Positions 35,955 through 47,000 of a stretch of DNA of 59,500 bases are shown here, piece by piece. Below the pieces are notes generated by a model that worked only from the letters and a program-made list of their open reading frames with translations, had not been told where the DNA came from and searched no databases. Source of the stretch: Ophiostoma sp. CBS 140.51 (taxonomy: Eukaryota; Ascomycota; Sordariomycetes; Ophiostomatales; Ophiostomataceae). The position numbers were made by a program, and so were the translations under genes. The DNA lies in contig JANSLP010000197.1 in the NCBI GenBank assembly GCA_029298735.1, forward strand, positions 1-59,500. Reading direction: 5' to 3'. Position 1 is the first letter of the stretch. Every line of letters begins with the position of its first letter.

Positions 35955-36550
35955 ATGCCGGACCAACCCAAGCTTGCGTCGCTCGATGTAGGTCAACAAG
36001 GGAGGGAAACCAAAGAAAAGAGAGAGAGTGTGTGTGTGAATGTGAAAGAGAGATTGAAAGACTAACCGCGCACAACTTCATCCAGGACTCCATCGTCGCC
36101 CGCCTGCCGTCACACGCCCAGTCCCTCTTCAACGCCAAGACGGCCAAGGGGCTCACGTTTGCTCAGATCGCCGAGAAGCTGGGACGGAGTGAAGTGGCCG
36201 TCGCGGCCATCTTCTACGGGCAGGCGACCGCCTCCGCAGACGATGTCAAGGTGCTGGCACCTCTTCTCGGCCTCGACGAAGCCACCCTGCTGTCGCAGGT
36301 CGGCTCGACCTTCCCTGACCGCGGCCGTGCGGGCCCTATGCCGCCCGTGGAACCACTCATCTACCGCCTCTACGAGATTGTGCAAAACTACGGGTACGCG
36401 TACAAGGCGGTGATTAACGAAAAGTTTGGCGACGGCATCATGAGTGCGATCGCATTTAGTACCTCGGTGGACAAGGAGGTGGACGGCGACGGTGTTGCGT
36501 GGGTCAACATCAAGATGCGGGGGAAGTGGCTGCCATTCACCAGATTTTGA
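35955..36550 (+). CDS. cyn1: Cyanate hydratase (cyanase)
   Basis: Exons 35955-35987 and 36086-36550 (intron GTAGGT..CTAAC..CAG, 98 nt) give 165 aa, the usual fungal length (about 160). The N-terminal helical DNA-binding-like domain is at about 12-80 (LTFAQIAEKLGRSEVAVAAI, then FYGQATAS). The catalytic C-terminal domain holds R105 and E108 (LIYRLYEIVQNYG) and S131 (GDGIMSAIAF), matching R96/E99/S122 of the E. coli enzyme with a constant offset of nine. It ends in GKWLPFTRF, as in the family. Known reaction: cyanate plus bicarbonate to carbamate, which decays to ammonia and CO2; the enzyme is a cytosolic decamer. It detoxifies cyanate and can supply nitrogen. No carbonic anhydrase or nitrogen gene is adjacent. 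Confidence 0.95.
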
Positions 36551-38909
36551 GTGAAGCAAAAGAAGATGAAGAGAAGAGAAGAAGAGAAACTGTGAAAGTT
36601 GAAAGAGATCGGGGCATCGCAGAGTATTAGGAAAGGACGTTTGGACATACGGACCAGATAGTCAGCTGGACAAACAAATGCATGATTGAAAACAGAAAGA
36701 AAAGAGGAGAAGATGAGAATGCCCAAGCGAATGCATTGAAGCGAACACCGTGGCGAAAGTGGTGCATCTTGGTTGAAAGAAAACGTCTCGTTTTGTTGTT
36801 TTCCTCAAGAATCACCAACACGAAACGCTTGTAGAACGGAGCCAGGGACAGCATGATCTTCCAATGGATGGATTGAAAGAGGGGAAGAGGATGTGATAGG
36901 AGAGAAAACATGAAAATAGCCGACTGCATTTCCATGAGATTCTGTCAATGTTGTTGTTTGTCGCATGTGCACTGAGAATGGGCTGCACCAATTGATGTGT
37001 GCACACAAGGGGACAATCACTGCCAACATGGCCCGAGCTTGACCGGATACAGCACTGTCGTGCCGCTGTAAGTGGGCGCTGGTTGGTGTGTAAGTCCGAG
37101 GTAGGAGAACAATGGCAAAGCTAAAAGTGGAACAATAGTAAGGCTAGCTTGGGCTTGAGGAGAAGCTCTTTGACGTCCAGCCTCGTCCCACAACAGCCTT
37201 GCGATCAACACAAACGAACGTCTTCAATGTGAAGAAACGGCCAGAATGAGAGAATTATTGCAAAAAAAGAAGAAAAAAAGGCCAATTGCATGATTCTGGC
37301 GTTCTGCATCCCTGATCCAACATGATCTGCGCCCTGTCCCTGGGTTAAACCCGGAGTTGTGGTCAAGAGTCGAGCATTCAAACATTCAAAAGACGGCAGA
37401 TTAACAAAAACATAACTCCGGTGTGCATTGCTCTACAGACTTTTGTGACTGACAATGTTAAGAAGCTAAATGACCTCACCGTGAACAGTTTCTTCTTTCC
37501 TTTTTCTGTTACTTTCTCTTCGGACCCGAAGCGTTGTCCGCTGTCGAACGCGTGGCCGGGGTCCCGTTACAGTCGAAAAGTCCGTGCCCTTGACGGATGT
37601 GAGGAACAATACCAACGCTAGGAAGAGAACAATACCAAAAAGAATGGGTGGGTGCAACATCGACAAGGCTGTACGATGACCAACAAGAAGAAGGAGAAGC
37701 AAGCATGATGCGACTAGAACAGGGACAGAACAAAAGAAGGCAGCCACATCAGGTGGCAAGGTCAAGATGGCGGCGCCGGAAGACGCAGAATCAGGAATGG
37801 TCGAGGAGGGGAGGCCGTTGACAGTTGTGCGGCAACCAAGCAAGACAACGGTCCGCGATCCTCCCTGGTGGCTGCTTCCAGCCGATGTTCGAGTCAGCCG
37901 AAGCGAGCAACATGGCCCCATGAGGAGCTGGAGCTCTTTGATGTCTACTTCGTACGATTGTTGCTATTCTTGTTTGACTGCAGATCCACCACCTCCACCA
38001 CACCATCTCCATCTCCACTTCACTCCTTGATATTCTTCTCTTTCTTTCCAGCCCTCTAGAATGAACATCGTGCATTGACAGGGGCACGAAGTGACCTCGC
38101 CTCGTTGATCTTCCCCTCTTTTGCTTTCCTCCTTCCGTTTGGTCTGTCCGCCAACATCAACAGTTGACATCTACGAGCCCATTGACAGGTGGCGATATCC
38201 ACCTTCCCCTTGACCCCTTGTCTCTCCTTGACTACCCCTTGGCGTTTCTCAGCGTGGCCCTTGGCAGCTTCAACTCTAGCATTGTGTTGATATTGTTCCA
38301 CTCTCGCTAGAGGACGCATTGAACACTTTTCTTTCTTTTGCGTGCAACTCCAACGTCCCTCGTTGGATGTTGGATGGTCATTTGCTTACCTCCGGGGCAC
38401 ATCTTGTCGACTCGCTTGTAAAGTCTTTCTTCTTTCGTATCTCGCTTCTTTGATTTTGAACGTCTCCCTGTCTTTGACAACATCTTCTTTCGGACATCTC
38501 CTTGACAACACATTGAGAAGACAGAAGCGAACACGCCAACATCACAATCAACATCACAATCAACATCACCATACTCCACAGCCTTGGCCACACTATCACA
38601 CTCCAGCTTGACTCGTACGGACGACACCATCTTCTCCTTTGACCTTGACGCTCAGACTCTTGCGTCTGTCTCTTGCCACTCGACGACTTGACAACTCGAC
38701 ACACTGTCCGTCTCCTCTCCATCTCCCATCTTCACCAAATTCGAACCTCGAAATCGAATATAAATATCCCCCTTCTCCCCCGTCTTCCTCTCGATATTTT
38801 TCTCTTCTTCTCTCCATCCACAATCATCTCTTCCATCTTTCACTACCACTTCCACATCTCTTCTACAACTCTTTTTTTGTTTTTTTTAAACAACCCCCAA
38901 ACAATCAAA
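36551..38909. promoter_or_regulatory. Cyanase trailer and long leader/promoter of the pheromone-like gene
   Basis: About 2.4 kb. From about 37970 the plus strand becomes strongly pyrimidine-rich with CATC/ACATC motifs, typical of a long transcribed leader, ending in ACAATCAAA before the small ORF at 38910. A 151-codon minus-strand ORF (37466-37921) with two hydrophobic stretches is listed in the findings but not called as a gene. Confidence 0.5.
38538..38571 (+). repeat. 12-bp tandem repeat in pheromone-like leader
   Basis: AACATCACAATC occurs twice perfectly, followed by a third partial copy (AACATCACCA), about 340 bases upstream of the CaaX ORF. Confidence 0.7.
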
Positions 38910-38981
38910 ATGGACGCCCAGACCGCTACTCAGTCTACCCAGGCCGGCTTCATCACTGGTGGCTCTTGCACCGTCATGTAA
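38910..38981 (+). CDS. Candidate a-factor-like lipopeptide mating pheromone precursor (CaaX)
   Basis: An ATG in a good context (CAATCAAA before ATGG) opens 23 codons starting MDAQTATQSTQ and ending AGFITGGSCTVM then TAA. The last four residues C-T-V-M form a CaaX box; methionine in the last place favours farnesyltransferase. Known biology: ascomycete a-factor-like precursors are 20-40 aa, end in C-[VT]-[VI]-M-type boxes, and are farnesylated, cleaved, carboxymethylated and exported. Here the polar Thr/Gln/Ser-rich N-terminal half would be the removed part. The ORF lies between long, CT-rich, otherwise non-coding leader and trailer, as expected of a small, strongly expressed gene. It has no tandem copies, and the aromatic residue often just before the cysteine is replaced by Ser. 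Alternatives: another short CaaX peptide, or chance. Confidence 0.62.
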   Translation: MDAQTATQSTQAGFITGGSCTVM

Positions 38982-39965
38982 ATTGTCTTCTCTCGTTTTT
39001 CCTACAAAGGACAAACAGAGATACAATGATGCATGGTCTTCTCTGCCTTGGGGTGGTGTGCCCTCCCGTCGTCTTTAGGTCTCCTCTCTGACACTCACCA
39101 CAATTTGCTCCCTACGAGAACACGATGCAGCAATGATCCGACACAAAAAAATCGCCTCCTCTAACCCAGCTCTTCTTCTCTTCCTCTCTTTTTCTTGCTG
39201 CTCCTGACTTTCACTCTTGTCGGAGTTCGACTTTCTCAGCACTCTCGACCTTCGACAGACGACACGCCCTCGAACAACCACGGAAACTTGTGGAGTTTTG
39301 AAGAGTCTTTTCTACTCTCTTTTTCTCTCTTTCTGGACGGATAAAGTGCGGGGATTTGGGATGAAGCAGTAGCTTTGCTCTGTCTTCTCGGACCCACGAG
39401 ACTATCTGCACTCCAAACATTTGTATTCTTCTGTTCTTCTCTTTTTCCTGTTTCTCATTCCTTGTCTTCTCTTTTTTGGATATTCTGAATTATGGCGGAC
39501 TTTGGGATGGAAAGGGGGAACTGGAGGGTGACGGACTCGGAACTACGAATGGTGGACAGCTCGCCGGGATGGCTGGACTTGGCTATTGTTTCTTTCTTTT
39601 TCTCTTGTACTTTACTCTTGACAGATCCCCTCCTGTTTTATTAAATAAAAATACAGGCCCGATAGCTCGACGGGGCTTATTGGGTTCTTTTTACTAAACT
39701 CTCTCTTCCATCAATGCAAATGATTACAAGTGCTCTCAGCTGTGACTCCTCTTCATATAACTTGATCTCATAGTGGGCTCTCCTTCTCTCATATCAGTGC
39801 AAATCGTATGCAAGAATGTGTTCTTGATTGCTTTACTTTGAACAGTCTTCACTGAAATTGTTCTTTTCTGAGATTGTTCTTAATTGTGACTTGATTCATT
39901 CATAAACTATCATCTGTCTACTACGCATCTCTGTGATCATCTGCCAGCTTCGCATCCTATGCACT
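38982..39965. other. Trailer of the pheromone-like gene and 3' side of the ABM-like gene
   Basis: CT-rich for about 500 bases, then AT-rich (39600-39940). Probably the long 3' UTR of the small gene, followed by the trailer of the convergent minus-strand gene. No other ORF supported. Confidence 0.45.
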
Positions 39966-40714
39966 TTAGCGGTGCAGCCACCCCTTGCCATTCTCCACGT
40001 ACCCCCGCTGCTCCATCTTGTCCACATCCTCCTCCTTGCCTGCAGCCCAGAAATCAAGCACGGCCGGCAGCTTCGTGTACGCATGGAACGCCGCCTTGTC
40101 CTTGAAGCGAATCAGGATCCGTGCGTCCGTGTCATTGTCCTGGCTCGCAAAAGCCACCCAGGTCAGGATGCCCCCCTCCGTCGTCGGGGCGGAGGACTCG
40201 ATCTGCGGCGCCAGGGACGTCAGCCGTGCCAGCACGCGGTCCCGCGCCTCGCTCGACTTGCACTTGATCTTGACGTCGTACATGAGCCCGCAAGGGCTGC
40301 AATCGCCGGGTTTGTCGAGGAAGCCGCCCACCCGCGAGTAGTGCTGGAGGTCAAAGGAGGTCGTCATGTTGGGCAGGGCCACCGGGATAAACTTGTTTTG
40401 CATGGTCGGGCTGGTAAAGTGGGCGCCATAGAGCGAGTCGCGCTTATCGTAGACCTCAAAGGCAAACATCAGGGGTGTGTTCTCGACGTCGTCGGCAAAG
40501 TCGTAGGGGATACCAAAGTAGTATGTCTCCGTGGTGGGCTCTTCAGCCCAGACATATTTGGCGAGTTCATCATACGCGCCTTGCCACTGCAAGCTGTTAG
40601 GGGTGACTTATGTGAATAGAGGTACTGAAGAGAGCTTACGGTGTTGTAGGCACCTGGCAGAAAGTGCACAAAGGCAAAGAGGTAGAGCTTGTCGTCTTGC
40701 GTGGTGAAACCCAT
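39966..40714 (-). CDS. ABM/dimeric alpha-beta barrel-like protein, function unknown
   Basis: Exons 40640-40714 and 39966-40586 (intron 40587-40639, GTAAGC..CTAAC..GCAG) encode 231 aa beginning MGFTTQDDKLYLFAFVHFLP and continuing GAYNT-WQGAYDELAKYVWA. The nearer AG (in CTAACAG) would shift the frame; the one used restores it. Two similar halves are visible: LYLFAFVHF...YDELAKYV...TYYFGIPYD, and later MYDVKIKCKSSEARDRVLAR...GILTWVAFASQD...ILIRFKDKAAFHAY. This pattern (beta strand, helix, strand with short aromatic motifs) resembles antibiotic biosynthesis monooxygenase-like dimeric barrels. No catalytic residue can be assigned. It is 1.5 kb from the MFS gene and on the same strand, which may or may not matter. 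Confidence 0.8.
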
Positions 40715-42237
40715 GGTGAAGGTTGTGGTGGGTGATATTAAAGATCTGTGGTGAAAATCAAAAGAAGGAAAGAGAAAAAAGAAAAAGAAAAAGGAGAAAC
40801 AAAACGTCAAATATATTTACGTTGACAGCTACGAGACTGTTATATAAATAAAGAAGAGAGCTACACACTTCCAACAGACAATGTCTCATCACATACAAGG
40901 GGTGAGGTCGCAGAAAAATCGCAGAAAGAGGGGAAGCTGTGACAAGACGCACAAGTAAAGAAAAGCTAGAAAGGGAAACGGACGACTAACAAGAAATAGT
41001 ATGGGGTAAAAGATCCACGGCAGCCTTTGGCGGCACCCCTATGGAGTCGAGGAAGCTCTTTTCTCTTCAACTTGGGTGGAGTTGTATGGAGTCAAGGAAG
41101 CCCTCTCTCATGAACCTGGGGACAATCGCTGACTCGCCTTTTTTGCTTCGGCAGCCGTAGTCCGAGAGGTGCAGTGGAGCAGTGGAGGTTGTAGATGGGT
41201 TCGTTTATTCTCATCTTATCTGTGTACGACATACTCCATATCAAATTCGGCGTCGTTCGAGTCAAGTCGCCTTCTCCAAAAGAGAAAGAGAAGGAGACAG
41301 AAAGAGACGACTAACACCGGCCAAGCAGAAACGGACCACGGTGATTGGCTAGTTGTGTTGGTCACAGGAAGGGGAAAAGGTGGGGAAACACCACAGCTCC
41401 AAGTGGACAAGTGTGGAGGAGAGCTCTTTCCTTCCACTGACATGTGTGGCCCGGATTGCTTTACCCGGATTGGACAAAGGGAGTGTTGTCCATCACATTT
41501 GGGAAGGTACGACGACAGAAGGTGCGACGGAAGGTACGAACGGAAGCGAGATGCACACTGATACTGTTGGAGCTCGAAATAGTGCGAAAAGAGTCCGACC
41601 AAGTGTGCTCAAAAGTAGAGCACTCACACACTCATAACTACTGGCAGTCTGTTACCCTTGCAGTCCGGAACTTGCACATTGTGGAAAACGACTGGCAGAC
41701 TTTATCTTGCAACAGAGTACTCTCCGTACAGTCTGTGGAACATCTCCGTCCGAGTTCTTTCTCCGTCGTTCTTTGTACTGTGCAGCTCCTTCCCCCGTTT
41801 CTGCCCCCAATAAAAAGTATCACGGGAGGGGGAAATGCAGGAGCTAGTGGTCGTTTCTGCAGGTTCTTACACTTTGCTCCTTTTGCTCATGACGTACAGA
41901 GAGGAAGGTGCGAGGACGGAGTAGATGTGGGATGAAGACACAAAAAAACTAGGAAGGAGCAAGTCGCGATTCAGGGGTCTCTGTCAACGCGGTGCGGAAA
42001 AGCATTTCGCGCACTCTACTTTCTGTTGTGTTCACGTCCATGCAATTCTCGAGGTCAAGCAAAATGAAGTAAAATCAACAATGATTATGCGGTATATTAG
42101 GTTCTGTACGTATACAGAGAGTATGTGGTGTGTGTACAAGAAAAATCAGGTACGTGGTATCGATGTGACTGCAGTCAAAACTCCCCTTCAAGTAAACTTC
42201 TTCCTCCTCCACTCATCTTCCCCCAACTCCTCCTCGC
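40715..42237. other. Intergenic: ABM-like promoter side and MFS trailer
   Basis: About 1.5 kb with no supportable gene. Two similar segments near 41033-41060 and 41076-41105 share TGGAGTC(G/A)AGGAAG(C), a short imperfect direct repeat. Small ORFs lack motifs. Confidence 0.45.
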
Positions 42238-44076
42238 TTAGTGGTACTTGTTCTTGTCCGCATTGATGTCGTTCTCGAGGTAAATCTCAATCTTGTTGTT
42301 CATCTTCTTGTCAATGTCGTTGCAGCACAAACAGGCAATAATGGCCACAATGCCAAAGGACAGCGACGACAGCGCCGTGGTGCGCACACCCACGACATAG
42401 GCCTGCTGGTAGGCCTTGCTGGCGGCGGCAATGACGGCGTCGGTAATGTCGGGGACGGCGGCCAACGCAGAAGCACCGAGCGGGAGAGCAGCCATCAGGG
42501 CACTGACAGACGACTCAGGCAGACCAGCGGCCGTGGCCGCAGCAGGCACCAACACCTTCATGTTCTTGGTGGTGACGTTGGACAGGATGGTCGAGAAGAC
42601 GGTAATGGCGACGGCGCCGCCGGCAAAACGGGAGACACCGGCGAGACCACCCGCAATACCGAGCTCAACCTGGTCGGTGCCAAACTGCACAAAGGCAATG
42701 GACAGGTACTGGGCCCAACCGAACCCAATCTGCTCGATAAAGACGAGGGCAATAGCGAGACCCTTACGTTCGGGCGTCACGAGACCCATGAGCGCACCGA
42801 ACAGGACCATGATGAAGACGGAAGCCGTCAGAGTCCAGCGCCAGTGGCCGATGCGGGTACCGAGGACCGACAACAGGAAAGCACCGAAACAGAGACCCAG
42901 GTTGGCGGGCAGGGTCAGGACAATCTGGTAGCGGAAGCTAGTGTTGGCGTCGGTAAAAAAGACGTTGATCATGGTCGGGTAGATGACGTTGATGGCGTAG
43001 TAGAACATGGTCACGACAAAGGCAGCGACAAACGGAGCAGTCAGGTCACGGCCTTTACCCTTGGTGAAGACCCGCGTGGGCGTCAGAGGCTGCTTGAGCG
43101 GGACAAATGTCTCGTACAGAGCAAAAGCAACCAGAGTACCGAGACCCGAGACGAGCGTGCCGACGACCTTGGGGTCGCTCGAGGGCAGCTGGATGGAGTA
43201 GTTGATGCCGACGAGCGTCAGGACGGTAGCGATCGTAAACAGCAGGGCTCCTCCATAGTCGAGCTCGCGCACAGCCTGGCGGAAGGGCAGACCACGTGGG
43301 TGCGCAGGCGGGAAGTAATACAGGAAGAGACCAGCAAAAGACAGCGCGGCAGCAATGGCCGGGCCATAAAAGAGCCAGCGCCAGGCGGTCGTGCTCACAG
43401 CCACAGCGAACCGGCCGGCCACGGGGCCCACAACGGCACTGAACAGCACAAACAAATCGGCAATGACAATGGCAATATGGCGCCACTTGTTGGGCAGCAG
43501 CTCCGGAAGAGCGAACGCCGCCAGCTGCGCGTTGCCCGCACCGAAACCAATCAGACCCATGGCCGCCAGCATGGCCGTGTTGTTCTTGGCCGAACCGCCG
43601 ACAATGAAGCCGACAAACAGCAAGACATTGCCCCCCGTGATAAACCAGCGCCGGCCAAACAAGTCGCTGTTGGCGCCGCAAATCATGAAAGCAATTGTAA
43701 TCGTAATCAGGTATATCGAAACGTACCACGCGTACGCCGTCGGGTCGCCGAGGAGCGTGGCCACTTGGGCGGCGCACGCGTTGATGGCGGGGACGATCCA
43801 GAAAGAGATACCGTAGCTGGCCGACAAGATAAAGACGACAATCCACGTCTTGAAGGTGACCTCGTAGTCGTCGTCGTTTTCGGGAATGTAGCCGGGCGCG
43901 ACCGTGGTGCCAGCCGCACCGCCGCCCTCGGCGCGCTCGACGGCGGCCTTTTCGTTGTCAGCGGAGTGGACGACGGCGGCCGGGGTAGTCTCGTGCTCCG
44001 AAGAGCTGTGCTCCGTGGCAGCCGCGGCGGGCACGTCTTCAGCGACGTCCGCATGGGTAGGCTGAGTGTCAGCCAT
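42238..44076 (-). CDS. MFS transporter, TRI12 / siderophore-type (14 TM) family
   Basis: An intronless frame of 612 aa. The N-terminal 70 residues are acidic and Ala-rich and end in IPENDDDYEVTFKTW. Hydrophobic helices then start at about 76. The MFS signature in the loop after TM2 reads GANSDLFGRRW, followed by an MGLIGFGAGNAQLAAFALPE motif. ELLPNKWRH and AWRWLFYGPAIAAALSFAGL are typical of the TRI12 (trichothecene efflux pump-like) family, as are the length and the helix count I estimate (14). The C-terminus is short and polar (NDINADKNKYH). Family role: proton-driven export or import of toxins, siderophores or drugs; the substrate here is unknown. There is no biosynthetic cluster around it, so a toxin-export role is not implied. 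Alternative: an iron-siderophore importer. Confidence 0.9.
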   Translation of the reverse strand: MADTQPTHADVAEDVPAAAATEHSSSEHETTPAAVVHSADNEKAAVERAEGGGAAGTTVAPGYIPENDDDYEVTFKTWIVVFILSASYGISFWIVPAINACAAQVATLLGDPTAYAWYVSIYLITITIAFMICGANSDLFGRRWFITGGNVLLFVGFIVGGSAKNNTAMLAAMGLIGFGAGNAQLAAFALPELLPNKWRHIAIVIADLFVLFSAVVGPVAGRFAVAVSTTAWRWLFYGPAIAAALSFAGLFLYYFPPAHPRGLPFRQAVRELDYGGALLFTIATVLTLVGINYSIQLPSSDPKVVGTLVSGLGTLVAFALYETFVPLKQPLTPTRVFTKGKGRDLTAPFVAAFVVTMFYYAINVIYPTMINVFFTDANTSFRYQIVLTLPANLGLCFGAFLLSVLGTRIGHWRWTLTASVFIMVLFGALMGLVTPERKGLAIALVFIEQIGFGWAQYLSIAFVQFGTDQVELGIAGGLAGVSRFAGGAVAITVFSTILSNVTTKNMKVLVPAAATAAGLPESSVSALMAALPLGASALAAVPDITDAVIAAASKAYQQAYVVGVRTTALSSLSFGIVAIIACLCCNDIDKKMNNKIEIYLENDINADKNKYH

Positions 44077-47000
44077 GGTGGTGTGTGGAATGTAGGGAGA
44101 GATAAATCAAATAAGACGAGTGAGAGGACTGGTAAATAAAAACAAGAGTCGAGTGAAGGTGTCCTTGGGTATCTCTGGGTATCACGACAATAAAGAAAAA
44201 GAGAAGACAAACACTCGAGGATGAAGTACAGGAGAAAAAGAAGGGAAGAGAAAAAAGAAAAGAAAAAAAGAGACGAAGGATTGGGGGGTGTCTGCACCTT
44301 GATATAGATCCCAGTCAAAGGCAGGGGAAGGAAAGAAGGAGAGAAAGAAAGACAGAGAAAAGTATGGGGGACTCTGGGGGTCAATGGGGAAAGACTCAAA
44401 ACAGCTGGGCCTGGGGGAGCTGGGCCTGGATCGTGGATGGGATCGACGACAAGGGGGCCGACCGGCGTAAATTCACACCTACACGGTACAACGCCTGTGT
44501 CGTTTGGGGTAAGCTTGTTTTCTTTCTTTTTTCTGTCTCTCTTCACTTCCCCAATGGTACCATCAAGAACCCTTTTGGGGTTGCATACAGGGCCTCCATG
44601 CCTCCTCTTGACACCTTACCGAAGGACCTTGGCTTTTGTCTTCTCCATTTTCTCTTATCTCACTTCACCTTGAAATCATCATAGCTTTTTATCAGGCCAT
44701 ATCTCAGACTCACACTCATACGAGTGAGCGCCTCCTTTTTCTTTCAGTCTCCTACTATTTCGATCTGCAACTATAATCACAAACGAGCCGGCGTGGGATT
44801 CCGTTTCCCGGCACTTGTGACGCGAAGCTGGGACACACACCCTCTCTCTCTCTCGGGCTGGGACAAAATACCCTCTAGCCCGTGACTATCATCGGAGTGG
44901 CGTCCGATGAGAGGTACTCTATTTTGTACTCTGGACTGTATTTACATTTTCTCTTGTGGCGTCCGGCGTCTCCTTCTCCGTTTGTTTTGCTCTGTGTCCT
45001 GCCCTACGCCTTGCTAGGATTAGATCCTGGGTCTGGTGAAATACCAAGGATCAAAAGTCAACATTGACGATGGGAGTGATCAGATTGTTGATTTGTATTC
45101 AAACTGACAGCTCTCATGCCCAGTGAAGATGCTTGCTCGTAAGCAAGCAAGCATATTCAGCATCTATATTGAATGTCCATATATGAAGCCCTTCTTCCTT
45201 CTTCCCATACATCTGTTTCACCGTCCGGTGGTCTCTTGACGCGTTTGTTATGATGCTTGGCGAGCTCTCTTCTTGTAAGTGCCAATACAAAGCCCGACTT
45301 ACAGTCATTAGGCGAGTGGGCACTTCTGCAGACGCTACAAAAAGCAACCGCCCATTTTCCACTTTTATTACTTGTCTAGCGAGATCGCCCTGTGAAATTG
45401 TGTTCAAGTCTCTCTTTTCTTTTTGTTTTGTCGTCTCGTCTTTTCTGTCCGTCTCTCGTCTTCTCCACGGGGGCCAAATGGGGCCAAAATAAATTCTGGG
45501 GTCCATTTACCGGGGCCCCGGAAAACAACATCCAGACTACCCACCTCTGTGACTAACACAGACAAACACACCAACCACCAACAGACAAGGCCGTTTCGGT
45601 GTCTGAGCCAAAGTCTGATCACCCACACCATGTCCAACTTCAAAAAAAAACCTTGTTCAACAGCAGGGGGCACTGTTTACCGTGCGGGGAAAGGGTACAT
45701 TGGGCGCGTGAAAAAAGAATGAGAATGAGAAAATCAGTCGCCATCTCACAATCACCATCATGAAATGCAATGGATGAAGAGAGCAGTCTCGCTCGTCACT
45801 TCTCCACCCAACAACCCCTCTTCGTTCATCTGACCCCTCGATCTTCTTTGTCTATTCTTTTTCTTCACCGTCTGTCACTTTTTTTTTCTCCTCACGCGCT
45901 TCCCTCGCTTATACCGCCGTCTTGGGAAAAGTTGGAGTAAATATTAAAGTGTTTATCTTGAAGCCTTGTAAATGTGAAAAAGGTGGCGTCTGCACAGGGT
46001 CAAAAGATGGTCCTGATGACCTCAGAACGAGGGAGGATTTACCCTTTCCCAGAGGGGTCGAGTACACGAAGGATGCTAATGCAGAAGTGAAGAAGAAGCA
46101 GACAAGAGTAAAGGCGGTCAAACAATCTGCAAGCATGAGCAAAGCTCCCACCCCGTAAACGAGTGCCGTCATATGTGGTCATGCAGGAAGCACTGTTGGT
46201 GGCTCAAAGATGCTCCGTCTTTGAAAACGCCCTCACAGCGCATATATGGCTACTTGGAGTTGGAACAGGCCGTTACAACAGATACAGAGACCCTTTGCAC
46301 ATCTCCCTTTCGTTTGTCGTTTTCCATGTTCAGTCGATCTAAGAAGATGATCCAGGACGAGGCTAATCCCTGTGTATTTTTCACGTCTTGTGTTGCAAAT
46401 CTTAAGATCACCAGCACTTGTGCCCGGAGTATTGCAAATCCATAGACCAGAGTCTGAACTTTTAGGGCTTTGGACTTCTGGGGATGGACCCCGGGGTTGC
46501 GGAGACCGCTGCTGGGTGTAGTCCGGGCAGGATCAAGTCTGGGGGACGGTCTGGGGATTCTTTTAGGGCATCCTGGGGAAGGATAAAGACAGTCGAAAGA
46601 AGGACCCGCCAGGTAAAAAGTCGAGTTAAAAGACGAGAAAATACAAAGACGGAACCGCAAGAAAGGAACGAACAAGGGAGAATTATCACGGCTTGAGTTC
46701 GTCCTTTCTCCCATTGCCAATGCTGCCGGAGCGTGCCACTCAAGGAACAGAAACGAACTGGTCAGGCGCGCAACCACTACAACAAGAAAAGCTACGACAA
46801 ACTCCTACGAAATAGCCTGCAATAGGCTACCGGTGACTGAGAGAGCTTGCAAAGCGTCAAACTATTGAAATGCAAGCGAAAAGGGACACCAGGACACCTA
46901 TTTCTCCCTTGAGTGCCTTGGCGATCATGCCTCCTCTTAGACAGGTACAGCAAAAGGAGTCAAGCAAAGTCACAGTGAGCTGTTGGCCCCCAAAGCGCGT

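Noticed and set aside
40000..44076. Secondary-metabolite cluster (ABM-like protein plus TRI12-type transporter)
   Set aside because: No synthase, P450, or pathway regulator is nearby; two adjacent genes of broad families are not enough.
42241..44139. 632-aa plus-strand ORF opposite the MFS gene
   Set aside because: It is a long antisense frame caused by GC-rich codon bias; the minus frame has clear transmembrane helices and MFS motifs, the plus one has none.
45922..46158. 78-aa plus-strand ORF with CKCEKGGVC
   Set aside because: The cysteine motif caught the eye, but the frame opens only at TTG, the codon bias is weak and no family matches.
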